Source of the DNA: Aquabacterium fontiphilum
Lineage (GTDB): Bacteria; Pseudomonadota; Gammaproteobacteria; Burkholderiales; Burkholderiaceae_C
NCBI RefSeq assembly: GCF_009909205.1
Contig: NZ_JAAAPN010000001.1
Span: 420,425 to 484,424, forward strand
DNA length: 64,000 nucleotides
Direction of reading: 5' to 3'
The position numbers and the translations under genes are program-made. This document shows positions 9,890 to 17,759 of this stretch, one piece after another. The notes beneath the pieces were generated by a model that had not been told where the DNA came from, did not search any database, and was given only the letters and a program-made list of their open reading frames with translations. Numbering within the stretch: position 1 is the first letter of the stretch; every line of letters starts with the position of its first letter.

Positions 9890-9915
9890 AAAAAAGGCCC
9901 TGCGGGGCCTTTTTT
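9890..9915 (+). terminator. Terminator of pckG
   Basis: Eleven-base perfect stem AAAAAAGGCCC / GGGCCTTTTTT around a TGCG loop, 20 bases after the pckG stop. The A and T tracts make it potentially bidirectional. Confidence 0.9.
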
Positions 9916-9990
9916 ACGTTTCCCTGCCCGAATACATGACGGACTCACCTAAACGGGGGGGTGCGGGTTGTGAGGGAGTGCACAAAAATC

Positions 9991-10136
9991 GCACGTCGAC
10001 GAGCGTGCCTCCGCGTTTGAAACAGGGCGTGAGCCCTGTGAGCAAACTGACATCACCCGGATGAGGGATATCCCGCACCGGGTGGCAACGGAAGAATACG
10101 CTTACCGGGTAGTTAAGTCCGTGCGGTCTACCCGGT
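9991..10136 (+). promoter_or_regulatory. Structured leader upstream of the PEP-CTERM gene
   Basis: Four consecutive perfect stem-loops can be drawn: GCACG/CGTGC (9991-10008), ACAGGGC-GTGA-GCCCTGT (10022-10039), CACCCGG/CCGGGTG enclosing GGGATATCCC (10054-10084), and ACCGGGTAG/CTACCCGGT (10104-10136). The last ends 52 bases before the start codon. It does not match the cyclic-di-GMP (GEMM) consensus that I checked by eye. It could be a structured 5' UTR, an unknown riboswitch or a small RNA, or tandem protein-binding palindromes. Confidence 0.45.
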
Positions 10137-10188
10137 CTGCCTCGCGCAGTGCGGTACCGGCGGAGATTCGTTTCAAGGAGAAACAAGC

Positions 10189-10677
10189 ATGCAAATCAAG
10201 CAACTCGCCGCCGCATCCCTGCTGGCGGTTTCGACTTTCGCGGCCACCGCCGCTGCCGTTCCCCCGGGCGGCGACCTGGGCCCGCTGACCGCAGCGCCCG
10301 AGCTGTACTTCTCGTTCACGACGGACTTTTCGCCGACCGTGTTTTCGAACAGCTACACCTTCTCGATCACCGGCCTGAGCGACGTGATCGGCTCGGTCGC
10401 CGCCATCAACAACTCGGTGACCTTCTCTGACATTCTGATCAACGGTATCAGCGTGGGCCCCCTGACGGCCAACAACAACGGCTTTGGTTTCTCCGCGGCT
10501 GGTCTGGACGTGGGTAGCTACACCCTGACCGTCAAGGGCAGCGCGCTGCCCGGCTTCAGCGGGTACATCGGCAGCATCTACGCTCAGCCCGTTCCCGAGC
10601 CAGAGTCCATCGCCCTGATGCTGGCTGGCCTCGGCGTGGTTGGCGCCGTGGCCGCCCGCCGCCGTAAGGCTCAGTGA
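10189..10677 (+). CDS. PEP-CTERM sorting domain protein, FxDxF-like
   Basis: 162 residues: an N-terminal signal peptide (cleavage likely after TAAA, about residue 23), a beta-rich middle with FSFTTDFSPTVFSNSYTFSI resembling the FxDxF class, and a C-terminal sorting signal VPEPESIALMLAGLG followed by a hydrophobic helix and RRRK. Such proteins are exported and processed by an exosortase (EpsH/XrtA type), usually into extracellular matrix. No exosortase gene is in this window. AAGGAG precedes ATG 10189. Flanked by a structured leader and a terminator, so a single-gene unit. Confidence 0.9.
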   Translation: MQIKQLAAASLLAVSTFAATAAAVPPGGDLGPLTAAPELYFSFTTDFSPTVFSNSYTFSITGLSDVIGSVAAINNSVTFSDILINGISVGPLTANNNGFGFSAAGLDVGSYTLTVKGSALPGFSGYIGSIYAQPVPEPESIALMLAGLGVVGAVAARRRKAQ

Positions 10678-10720
10678 GCTGAATGAGGCCGGTCCACGGC
10701 CTCTTGCCAGCCAAAGCAAA

Positions 10721-10746
10721 GCGAGCCCTTCGGGCTCGCTTTTCTT
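10721..10746 (+). terminator. Terminator of the PEP-CTERM gene
   Basis: Stem GCGAGCCC-TTC-GGGCTCGC followed by TTTTCTT. A second hairpin (GAGGCC/GGCCTC, 10685-10703) precedes it. Confidence 0.85.
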
Positions 10747-10761
10747 ATGCTTGAGCGGCGC

Positions 10762-12030
10762 TCAGATCAGCCCGCCCAGCACCACGTCGGCAAACCAGTC
10801 GCTTAACAGCACGCGCTGGCTGGTGGGCTTGTCCTCGTAGGCGCGGATGGGCGTGCCTTTGCCGTCCAGCAGGTTGTCGAGGAAGGTGCCCACTGACAGC
10901 AGCCCCTTGTCGAGGATGCTGGTGCCGCCAAAGGTGACGATGGTCAGGCAGTGCGAGCCGTTCAGTTCACGCTTGTTGGGGATGTAGTAGCCTACGTTCG
11001 GTTGCGTGTTCATCTGTGCGATCCAGGGACGCAGCTCCTGGCGCCACTTCACGTTGAGCATGCGCTCGCGCAGCGTCTTGTCCGGCTCGGCGGCGATCTC
11101 GGGATAGAACTTCTGGTACGAGAAGGCCGAGAAGTTGGTGTCCTCCTGGAACACGGCGTAGCCGATCCGGTCCTGCGGGAACATCTTGCCGATGCCGGCC
11201 GTGACGCTGCCGAGGTTGTCGGCCGAGCCGGCTTGTGGGTACTTGGTGATCAGCTGGGTGACCAGACCGTTGGGACCGTCCAGGCCCCACACGTCGCGGA
11301 TCTTGTTGTGCAGCAAGACGGAGGGCGCCTGTTCGGGCGTGGCGTTGCGCGGCACGTCGAACAGCGGGCCGGAGTCGGCCAGCAGTGCCATCTTGCGAGG
11401 CCTGAGGGTTTCGCGGAAATCGGCGTACAGCGCAGCCGAGCCGACGCCGCCGGCCGAGAAGCCCGTCAGCAGCAGGTGGGCGGGCTGCTTGGGCAGGTTG
11501 CTGGCCATCCACTTGGCCACGGCTTGAGCGTTGACCGCGCCGCGGTGGTAGTAGGTCAGCGGCTTGGTCGGATCGACATTGTCATAGACCGAAATCTTGT
11601 TGCCGGTGTGGACGTCGCCGCTGCAGTAGGTCAGGTAGACGATGTTCCAGTCCTGCGTCTGCACGCGCTGCAGCGGGTGCAGGCGTGCGGTGAACGGCGT
11701 GACCAGGCCAAGCTTGGCCTGGCGGTTGATGTCGCTCATGTAGTTGGCCGGCACGCCGTCGGGGTTCACGGCCGCCAGCAGGCTGCCGCCTTTGCAGGCC
11801 GCCTGATCCCAGCAGGCGCCGCCGCCTTCGAACATCACCACCGTCTTGCTGGTGAACGGCGTGCGGTTGACGAAGAAGCGGTAGGGCGTGCCGTTGCCGC
11901 AGCTGGCGCCGCTGGAGGCCGGCAACTCGACGGTTTCCCACTGGAAGTAGCCGGCGTGCGCCGCCAGGCTGAGCGCCAGGCTGCCGCCCAGTATCTGGGT
12001 ACAGCGGCCAATCAGGGATTGCAGGGACAT
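10762..12030 (-). CDS. Pectinacetylesterase-family esterase, exported
   Basis: 422 residues with an N-terminal signal peptide (SLALSLAAHAG). It fits the pectinacetylesterase/Notum family of alpha/beta hydrolases (PF03283): VVMFEGGGACWD forms the oxyanion region, LLLTGFSAGGVGS contains the nucleophile serine, and the His near GSHCLTIV is a likely catalytic residue. Several cysteines in the exported part could form disulfides (SGASCGNG, ACWDQAAC, YCSGD). The natural substrate is unknown; pectin is only the family name. Start chosen at ATG 12030 with GAGGAGAG upstream. It converges on the PEP-CTERM transcript. Confidence 0.8.
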   Translation of the reverse strand: MSLQSLIGRCTQILGGSLALSLAAHAGYFQWETVELPASSGASCGNGTPYRFFVNRTPFTSKTVVMFEGGGACWDQAACKGGSLLAAVNPDGVPANYMSDINRQAKLGLVTPFTARLHPLQRVQTQDWNIVYLTYCSGDVHTGNKISVYDNVDPTKPLTYYHRGAVNAQAVAKWMASNLPKQPAHLLLTGFSAGGVGSAALYADFRETLRPRKMALLADSGPLFDVPRNATPEQAPSVLLHNKIRDVWGLDGPNGLVTQLITKYPQAGSADNLGSVTAGIGKMFPQDRIGYAVFQEDTNFSAFSYQKFYPEIAAEPDKTLRERMLNVKWRQELRPWIAQMNTQPNVGYYIPNKRELNGSHCLTIVTFGGTSILDKGLLSVGTFLDNLLDGKGTPIRAYEDKPTSQRVLLSDWFADVVLGGLI

Positions 12031-12153
12031 GGTTCTCTCCTCGAACAGGTGTGTGGACACATGCACCCAGCTTCGCGTGACACCGTTTTTTTATGATGGG
12101 GTGTTACACCGGGTGTGCGCCCATCCTGCAGCGAGGATGAGGGGGTGACTGTC

Positions 12154-12175
12154 GGGCGCCTGACGCTTGGCGCCC
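12154..12175 (-). terminator. Possible hairpin after the condensin gene
   Basis: GGGCGCC-N8-GGCGCCC inverted repeat about 50 bases past the mksB-like stop. No T-run follows on the minus strand, so termination here is only a possibility. Confidence 0.3.
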
Positions 12176-12227
12176 GTTGTCGTAGGGGTTTGCGCGCGAT
12201 GCGTGCGCCATGGCCGTGCTAAACGCG

Positions 12228-15044
12228 TCAATAGACCTCTGCCGGGACCCGGCGCTGCAGCACACCGATGGGCGGGGCCCAACGCGCGCCCTTGGGCTTC
12301 TTGGCCGTCACCAGGGTGATGTCGGCCGGCTCGAACACCTCGACGTTGTGCGTGATCGGCGTGGTCAGCACGTACTGCGCGCGTGTGCTGCGCAGGAAGT
12401 GGCCGACCAGCTGGATGTTGCGCACATCCAGGTGAGCGAAGGGCTCGTCGATGAAGACAAAGCCGCCGGGGGTCTCGTCGTCCTTCATCAGGCCCACCAG
12501 CAGGATCAGGGACTTGATCACCTGCTGTCCGCCCGAGGCTTCGCCGTCGTTCAGGCCAATGGCGCCCTTGCCATCGAAGTTGAAGTGCACCCGCAGTTCG
12601 GCCTGTCGCAGCACGGTGTCGTCGCCGTCCAGGTGGGGCAGCTCGGCGTTCACTTCCACGCCGGCCAGTTGCCCCAGCTCAACGATGTTCTTGCGATAGC
12701 GGCGCACGGTGGCTTTGAGCACGTCGGTGTAGCGCTCGCGGGCGTTGTCCACCGCGATGCCGGCCGCCACATTGCTGGCCTTGCGCTGGTTGAGCTCGTC
12801 TTCCTGGCGCATGACGTTGGCGTTCATCAGCGTGAGCTGCTCGATGACGGTGGCGTCGGTTTCCCACTGGCCATCGTTGAGCTCGCGCTCGACGGCTTCG
12901 GCGCGCAGACGGGCCTGGGTGGCATTGCCATAGTGTTCGAGCATCTCGCGCACGCGCTCGGGGCGGCGCCAGCGCGCGGGCAGCGACAGCTTGACCTCGC
13001 GTGACATCACGGCCTGCGCGATCACGTCGTCAAAGCGTTGTTGCCATTCGCGCGCGTGCTGAGCACTGCGGCCCTCCAGATGGGCCAGACGCTCCTGGGC
13101 TTGCCGATAAGCATGTTGGGCGTTGGTCTGTTCGACCACCGCGTGCTTGAGCTGGCGCTCGGCGTCTTGCCAGCGCTCGCCGGCGTCCACCCGGGCTTGT
13201 TTGAGCACCGGCAGTTGGCGACGGGCTTCGTTGAACTCGGCCTCGCGCTCGAGCAACTCGGCGGCGGCGGTGAAACCTTGAGCGGCCTGCTTGGCGTCTT
13301 GCAGCTGCCGCTCAAAAAACGCCTGATCGCGCACCACGCGCGTCATCTCTTCATCCAGTTGCGCCAAGCGGGCTTCGATGGAGTGACGGCGTGCCGCCAC
13401 GGCCGAGGCCCCGAACTGGTACTGGCCGGGCTCCACCCACACGCTGCGGCCGCCTCGGCCGTCGCGGTGGTAAGCCTCCGGGGTGATCCACTCGCCGCCC
13501 ACCTTCACGCCGGCCTCGGTGCTGTCCACGCGGCGGATGTGCGCCAGCTGGCGCAGCAACCAGTGGGGCAAGGGCGCACTCACCTTGAGCACGGCCAGCA
13601 GGCTGTGGGGGTCGGGCTGGGCGGGGGCGTCTTCGGCATCGGCCACGATGTAGTGGCGGTAGCGTTCTTTCTCGGCCAGGGCCATGGCCTGGGCTTCGTG
13701 ACGCGGGTTGGCCAGCACCACCACCCAGCGGCTGCCGCGCAGAACGCCTTCTGCGGCTGCCCGCCAGCGCTCATCGGCAATCTCGATCACGTCGGCGATC
13801 ACGTGGTGGACGATGCCGGCGTCATCCAGCACGCGGCGGAAGCGCTGCACATCATGGGGCGGCGGCGCCAGACGCTGGCCCTTGAGGCCATCGAAGGCAC
13901 GCTGCGCGTCGTCGCGCTGGTCTTTGAGGCGCTGCCACTGGGCCGAGAGCTTTTGCTTGTGCTCGCTCAGTTCGGCGATGCGGGTGGTGAGTTGGCCGGC
14001 ATCGCCCTCCACCACGGCCAGGCCCTGCAGCTCATCGGCGCGCTTGACCAGCGCCTCCACCGGGCGCTCGGCATCGCGGGCCTCTTCTTGCAGGCGGCGG
14101 GCGGTGCGCACCTGGGCTTCTAGCGATTCCACGCGCTCGGCCGCAGCGGTCTGCTCGTGCAGGCGTTGCAGCAGGTCGGCTTTCACCTGGGCGTGCTGGC
14201 GACGGTCGTCGGCCGATTGCAGGCGCTGGCGGTGCAGCTCGCGCAACTTGTTGGCCAGTTGCTTGCGCGTCTCCACATTGCTCAGCACGGGCACCACCTC
14301 GGTGGCCAGGGTCTCGCGCTCCTGGCACTTGAGCTCGTACTGGCGGTAGAGGTTCACGCGCGATTCCAGCTCGGCGCGCTGGGCCTTGCCATGCGAGAGC
14401 TCGCGCTCGGCGGTCTCCACCTCTTGCAGCAGTTGCTTTTGGTGGGTACGGGCCTCGTCGTAGCGGTCCAGCACCTCCTGGTCGCCGAACACGTCGAACA
14501 CCAGGCGCAGCAGCTCTTTGGGGCTGTATTCGCACAGGCGGTCGGTCTGGCCTTGCTCCAGCGCCAGCACCTTGGCGATGGCGCGCGACAGGCCAGCGCC
14601 CTCGAGGCGCTTGCGCCAGTTGTCGATCCCGAGCCACTCCTTGTCACCACGCTCGATCAGTTGCTCGATGCTCACATCGCCTTCGACCATGATGTAGCGG
14701 CGCGTCCAGTCGCCGCCATTGCGGTCGATGCGGCACACCAGCGTGACCACATCGGCATACAGCAGGCAGCGGGCAAAGGGCCGGTTGCTGGACTGGCGGT
14801 TGCGCGGGCGGTTGTCCACCGTGGCGCGCAGCCAGGCACTGTCGGCGTTGGCGTGGCGTGCGTAGGTCTTGTAGCTGCGCCCGCCCGAGCACTCCAGGCC
14901 CAGCAGGGTGCGCATGGCGTCCAGCAAGGTGGTCTTGCCTGAGCCGTTGGGACCGGCCACGGTGATGATGCTGCCGTCCAGTGGCAGGGTCAGGCGCTGG
15001 CAGTAGTCCCAGTGCAGCAGTTCGAGGCTTTGCAGGTGAAACAT
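12228..15044 (-). CDS. SMC-like condensin ATPase (MksB/JetC-like)
   Basis: 938 residues. The N-terminus opens with LQSLELLHWDYCQRLTLPLDG and Walker A VAGPNGSGKTTLLDAM. Long coiled coils follow, then a hinge-like globular segment (about 440-600, with GIVHHVIADVIEIADERW), a return coiled coil, and a C-terminal head with signature GEASGGQQVIKSL, Walker B GFVFIDEPFAHLD and D-loop. This is the MukB/MksB/JetC class of SMC ATPases, which extrude DNA loops. Its likely partners (17040-19069) are upstream on the same strand but separated by two unrelated genes. No JetD/MksG nuclease is present, which favours a chromosome-organising role over plasmid defence. Start chosen at ATG 15044, where homology begins. 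Confidence 0.75.
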   Translation of the reverse strand: MFHLQSLELLHWDYCQRLTLPLDGSIITVAGPNGSGKTTLLDAMRTLLGLECSGGRSYKTYARHANADSAWLRATVDNRPRNRQSSNRPFARCLLYADVVTLVCRIDRNGGDWTRRYIMVEGDVSIEQLIERGDKEWLGIDNWRKRLEGAGLSRAIAKVLALEQGQTDRLCEYSPKELLRLVFDVFGDQEVLDRYDEARTHQKQLLQEVETAERELSHGKAQRAELESRVNLYRQYELKCQERETLATEVVPVLSNVETRKQLANKLRELHRQRLQSADDRRQHAQVKADLLQRLHEQTAAAERVESLEAQVRTARRLQEEARDAERPVEALVKRADELQGLAVVEGDAGQLTTRIAELSEHKQKLSAQWQRLKDQRDDAQRAFDGLKGQRLAPPPHDVQRFRRVLDDAGIVHHVIADVIEIADERWRAAAEGVLRGSRWVVVLANPRHEAQAMALAEKERYRHYIVADAEDAPAQPDPHSLLAVLKVSAPLPHWLLRQLAHIRRVDSTEAGVKVGGEWITPEAYHRDGRGGRSVWVEPGQYQFGASAVAARRHSIEARLAQLDEEMTRVVRDQAFFERQLQDAKQAAQGFTAAAELLEREAEFNEARRQLPVLKQARVDAGERWQDAERQLKHAVVEQTNAQHAYRQAQERLAHLEGRSAQHAREWQQRFDDVIAQAVMSREVKLSLPARWRRPERVREMLEHYGNATQARLRAEAVERELNDGQWETDATVIEQLTLMNANVMRQEDELNQRKASNVAAGIAVDNARERYTDVLKATVRRYRKNIVELGQLAGVEVNAELPHLDGDDTVLRQAELRVHFNFDGKGAIGLNDGEASGGQQVIKSLILLVGLMKDDETPGGFVFIDEPFAHLDVRNIQLVGHFLRSTRAQYVLTTPITHNVEVFEPADITLVTAKKPKGARWAPPIGVLQRRVPAEVY

Positions 15045-15135
15045 GAAAAAGGGACAAATCCGGTACGCGGGCAGCGAACCGCCGATTGTGCCGGAGTCTG
15101 CTGCCCGCGCCGGCAGCGCCGTCCTTGGCTGCGCC

Positions 15136-16380
15136 TTACTGCCCGAGGTGCTCGCGGCGGTACAGGCGGGGCAGGAAATGCGGAAGCATCTGGAACTCGC
15201 GCAAGGCGTGGCGCCCCAGGTCATCGAAGAAGGTGCGGCTCAGCAACTGGGCCAGCGCGGTGTTCTCGAACGTGGAGGTCAGGATCACCCCATCGCCTTG
15301 CGGATTCGCCCGCCAGCTGTGCACCAGGCCGTTGCTGGGCAGCAGGTTGCCCAGCCAGGTGGGGTTGGCCCGCGCGTAGAAATGGCCTTCGCCCGGTACG
15401 AGGGGCACGGGCGGGGCCTGCACGGCGGGGTCGGCGCCCGTGATGCTCAGGCTCCACACGCCCGTCCCGATGTACTCCTTGACCTTCTGCACGGCGCCGA
15501 CGTCGTACTGCAGATCGGGCCGCGTGGGGGCCACCGCCCACTCGAAGCTCACGTGGTCGACCGGTTGCCACATGCGGTAGCGGTCGGTGTTGCCGATGTG
15601 GTCCCACCACCAGGCCAGCATGTCGGGCGTGATGCCCTTGATCTCCTGGACCACCGTCAGCCTCCGTGTCAGCTGGGGCGAGGTCGGGCTGATCTGGTAA
15701 TGGCCACGCTGGAGGAACACGGTGTTGAAGAAGGTGTCCAGCTCTTTCATCAGCGTGGCCTGCAGGCCCTGCAAGGTCTGGCTGAGGTGGGCCACGTAGG
15801 CGCGGGCCACGGCGGGCTCCGGGGCGTCCAGCGCCTCGATGCGGACGGTGCTGTCGCCAAACTGTGTGCCGCTGGCGGTGTAGTGCACCAGTACGGTGAA
15901 TGGCAGGCCGTCGTCCACCGACACCGCGGCCGCCAGGAAGCTGTAGGGCTTGCGGCCCAGGAAGTTGTCCGAGGGCACCCGCGCGCGCACCTGCTCGGGC
16001 GGCAGATAGCGCACGGTGATGCGGCGCGTCACGCCGTCCCACCGCACGTGGGCCTCGTAGACCGCACCGGCCGAGTAGCCCAGGTCGTTCGGGGTGGCGG
16101 GCGGTTGCAGCCAGCGCAGGTTCACGTTGTCGCGGTGGCCCCGCTGGAAGAGTGCGGCGTCGAGGTTGTCCCACAGCCAGCTCAGCGCTTCAGGGCGCAC
16201 GCCCTGCAGCACCCAGGCCTGCGCGGTGCTGACGGTCGTCGCGTGCGCGATGCCCGGCGCGGTGGCCAGCAGCGTGCCACCTGCGAGCGGCAGCATGGCC
16301 AGGCTCAGTGCCGACACGGCGTGGCAGAGGCAAGCGCGGGCGCGCGCCGCAGATGGCACAGGGGCGAACAAGGCAGTCAT
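15136..16380 (-). CDS. Exported DAPG hydrolase (PhlG)-like protein
   Basis: 414 residues with an N-terminal signal peptide (cleavage near GIAHA, residue 47). The C-terminal half resembles the DAPG-hydrolase (PhlG) domain: MLAWWWDHIGNTDRYRMW followed by PVDHVSFEW. The end of the protein has HALREF and FLPRLYRRE, where H-x3-E matches two of the zinc ligands known in PhlG. The N-terminal half contains a weaker copy (ALSWLWDNLDAALFQRGHRDN and GYSAGAVYEAHV), so the protein looks duplicated. PhlG splits a C-C bond in diacetylphloroglucinol; the substrate here is unknown. The gene is divergent from a TetR regulator and its ribosome site (GAGGAA) lies inside the proximal TetR operator. Confidence 0.65.
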   Translation of the reverse strand: MTALFAPVPSAARARACLCHAVSALSLAMLPLAGGTLLATAPGIAHATTVSTAQAWVLQGVRPEALSWLWDNLDAALFQRGHRDNVNLRWLQPPATPNDLGYSAGAVYEAHVRWDGVTRRITVRYLPPEQVRARVPSDNFLGRKPYSFLAAAVSVDDGLPFTVLVHYTASGTQFGDSTVRIEALDAPEPAVARAYVAHLSQTLQGLQATLMKELDTFFNTVFLQRGHYQISPTSPQLTRRLTVVQEIKGITPDMLAWWWDHIGNTDRYRMWQPVDHVSFEWAVAPTRPDLQYDVGAVQKVKEYIGTGVWSLSITGADPAVQAPPVPLVPGEGHFYARANPTWLGNLLPSNGLVHSWRANPQGDGVILTSTFENTALAQLLSRTFFDDLGRHALREFQMLPHFLPRLYRREHLGQ

Positions 16381-16387
16381 GGCGTTC

Positions 16388-16423
16388 CTCTACGTTTGTA
16401 GAGTGCTAATCTACAGGCGTAGA
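16388..16423. promoter_or_regulatory. Two tandem TetR operators
   Basis: Two palindromes of one design: CTCTAC-GTTT-GTAGAG (16388-16403) and TCTAC-AGGC-GTAGA (16410-16423). Their centres are 21 bases apart, two helical turns, so two dimers would sit on the same DNA face. They lie between the divergent PhlG-like and TetR genes, and the first covers the ribosome site of the PhlG-like gene. Confidence 0.8.
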
Positions 16424-16454
16424 GAAACCGCCTCCACCGTGGAAACCCGCTGTC

Positions 16455-17033
16455 ATGGAACAAGCTGATCGCCGAACCCGCCTGGCCGATGCCGCCATCG
16501 CCATTCTGGGCAGCCAGGGTGTGCGGGCGCTGACCCACCGTGCGGTGGACGCCCAGGCCGGGCTGCCGGCGGGCTCGACCTCGTTTTACTGCCGGACCCG
16601 GCTGGATCTCTTGCGGCTGACGCTGGCACGCCATGTGGCGCTCGACATGGCGGACCTGGTGGCAGATGCCGCGGCGGCGGATGCGTCCGGCACCCCCGCC
16701 TGGACGCTGCCGGATCTGCTTGCCCGCGTGCAGCACCGCCTGGTGGATTGGCTGCGCGCGCCGAACCGCGTGCGCCTGGCGGCGCGCTTCGAGCTGTTCA
16801 TGGTGGCCTCGCGCGAGCCCGAGCTGGCGGCCATGCTGGCGCCCATGCGGGCGCAGTTTCTGGCCGCCACCGAGGCGGCGTTGCACCGATGCGGCTTGCC
16901 CGAGCCGGCAGACCGTGCCCGCATGCTGGTGACCGTGGTCGATGGCCACCTGCTGGACTGCATCCGAAGCGGCAGCGAGGCGCCACTGAGCGCGGCCCAG
17001 CAAGCCCTGCTGCTGCGTGCCTTGCAGGCCTGA
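16455..17033 (+). CDS. TetR family transcriptional regulator
   Basis: 192 residues. The N-terminal helix-turn-helix is typical (RTRLADAAIAILGSQGVRAL then THRAVDAQAGLPAGSTSFY), with a divergent ligand domain containing two Cys. It probably represses the divergent exported hydrolase gene and itself through the palindromes at 16388-16423. In Pseudomonas the phlG hydrolase gene is similarly controlled by a TetR protein (PhlH), which makes the pairing meaningful. The start at 16455 has only a weak ribosome site (GGAAAC). Confidence 0.85.
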   Translation: MEQADRRTRLADAAIAILGSQGVRALTHRAVDAQAGLPAGSTSFYCRTRLDLLRLTLARHVALDMADLVADAAAADASGTPAWTLPDLLARVQHRLVDWLRAPNRVRLAARFELFMVASREPELAAMLAPMRAQFLAATEAALHRCGLPEPADRARMLVTVVDGHLLDCIRSGSEAPLSAAQQALLLRALQA

Positions 17034-17039
17034 GCGCGG

Positions 17040-17759
17040 TCAGGCCTCGGGCTCGTCGTCTTCGATGATCTCTTCCAGCGGCGGCTGGGTCATGGCCTGC
17101 GGGAGGTGGCCGAACAGCTCCTTGGCCTGGCTCAGCACGTCGGTGAGCGCGCCTTGCAGGATGCGTGGGGCCAGGGCGTCGTAGTCCAGCAGCAGGTCCA
17201 GCAGCGGGCCTTCGGCGATGTCTTCGCCCTTGCGGGTGATGAAGCCGTGCTGCTCCAGGCGCTTGAGGTTGGTGTCCAGGCGGGTCTTCTTGCCCAACTG
17301 CACGCCGAAGTCGGCCAGCAGGGCTTTGTAGGGCACGACAGGGCTGACGCTGGCGGCCGTGGGCACGGGCTTGTCCTTGCCGAACATGTCGTTCTGCATC
17401 TCGCCCTCGGCCTGGGTGGCGCGGGCTTGCTGACGCTCGCGCTTGGGCAACACGATCAGCGCCCACAGCACGACCAGCAGCGACACGGCATCGCGCGGCA
17501 GATCGAGGTTGTTGTGGCTGTTGAGGCCTGCCTCGCCAAACACCGTGGCTTCGGCCGGGCGCAGCAGGGCCACGCTGATGTGGTCGGCGTAGAGGTTGTC
17601 GATCAGGCGCAGGCCCACTTGGGCCAGGCGGTCTTGCGTGGCGGCCCACAGGTCGGCATCGATCAGGGCGCGCTTCACGCGTGGGTGCTGGCGGGGCAGC
17701 CAGCGGCGGGCCAGCAGTTCGGCGGCCAGCAAGGCCGCATCGTCAAGGTGTGCGCTCAT
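17040..17759 (-). CDS. MksE/JetB-like condensin subunit
   Basis: 239 residues, no signal peptide. The N-terminus is helical (LLAAELLARRWLPRQHPRVK) and the centre carries a winged-helix-like stretch (TRLDTNLKRLEQHGFITRKG) followed by EGPLLDLLLDYD; the tail is acidic (EEIIEDDEPEA). This layout and the ATGA overlap with the larger upstream gene fit the MukE/MksE/JetB partner of a kleisin. The assignment rests on context and fold pattern, not strong motif identity. It converges on the TetR gene with a six-base gap. Confidence 0.55.
   Translation of the reverse strand: MSAHLDDAALLAAELLARRWLPRQHPRVKRALIDADLWAATQDRLAQVGLRLIDNLYADHISVALLRPAEATVFGEAGLNSHNNLDLPRDAVSLLVVLWALIVLPKRERQQARATQAEGEMQNDMFGKDKPVPTAASVSPVVPYKALLADFGVQLGKKTRLDTNLKRLEQHGFITRKGEDIAEGPLLDLLLDYDALAPRILQGALTDVLSQAKELFGHLPQAMTQPPLEEIIEDDEPEA

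Noticed and set aside
9916..10188. Cyclic-di-GMP riboswitch before the PEP-CTERM gene
   Set aside because: The conserved GEMM core segments could not be found, although the region is strongly structured.
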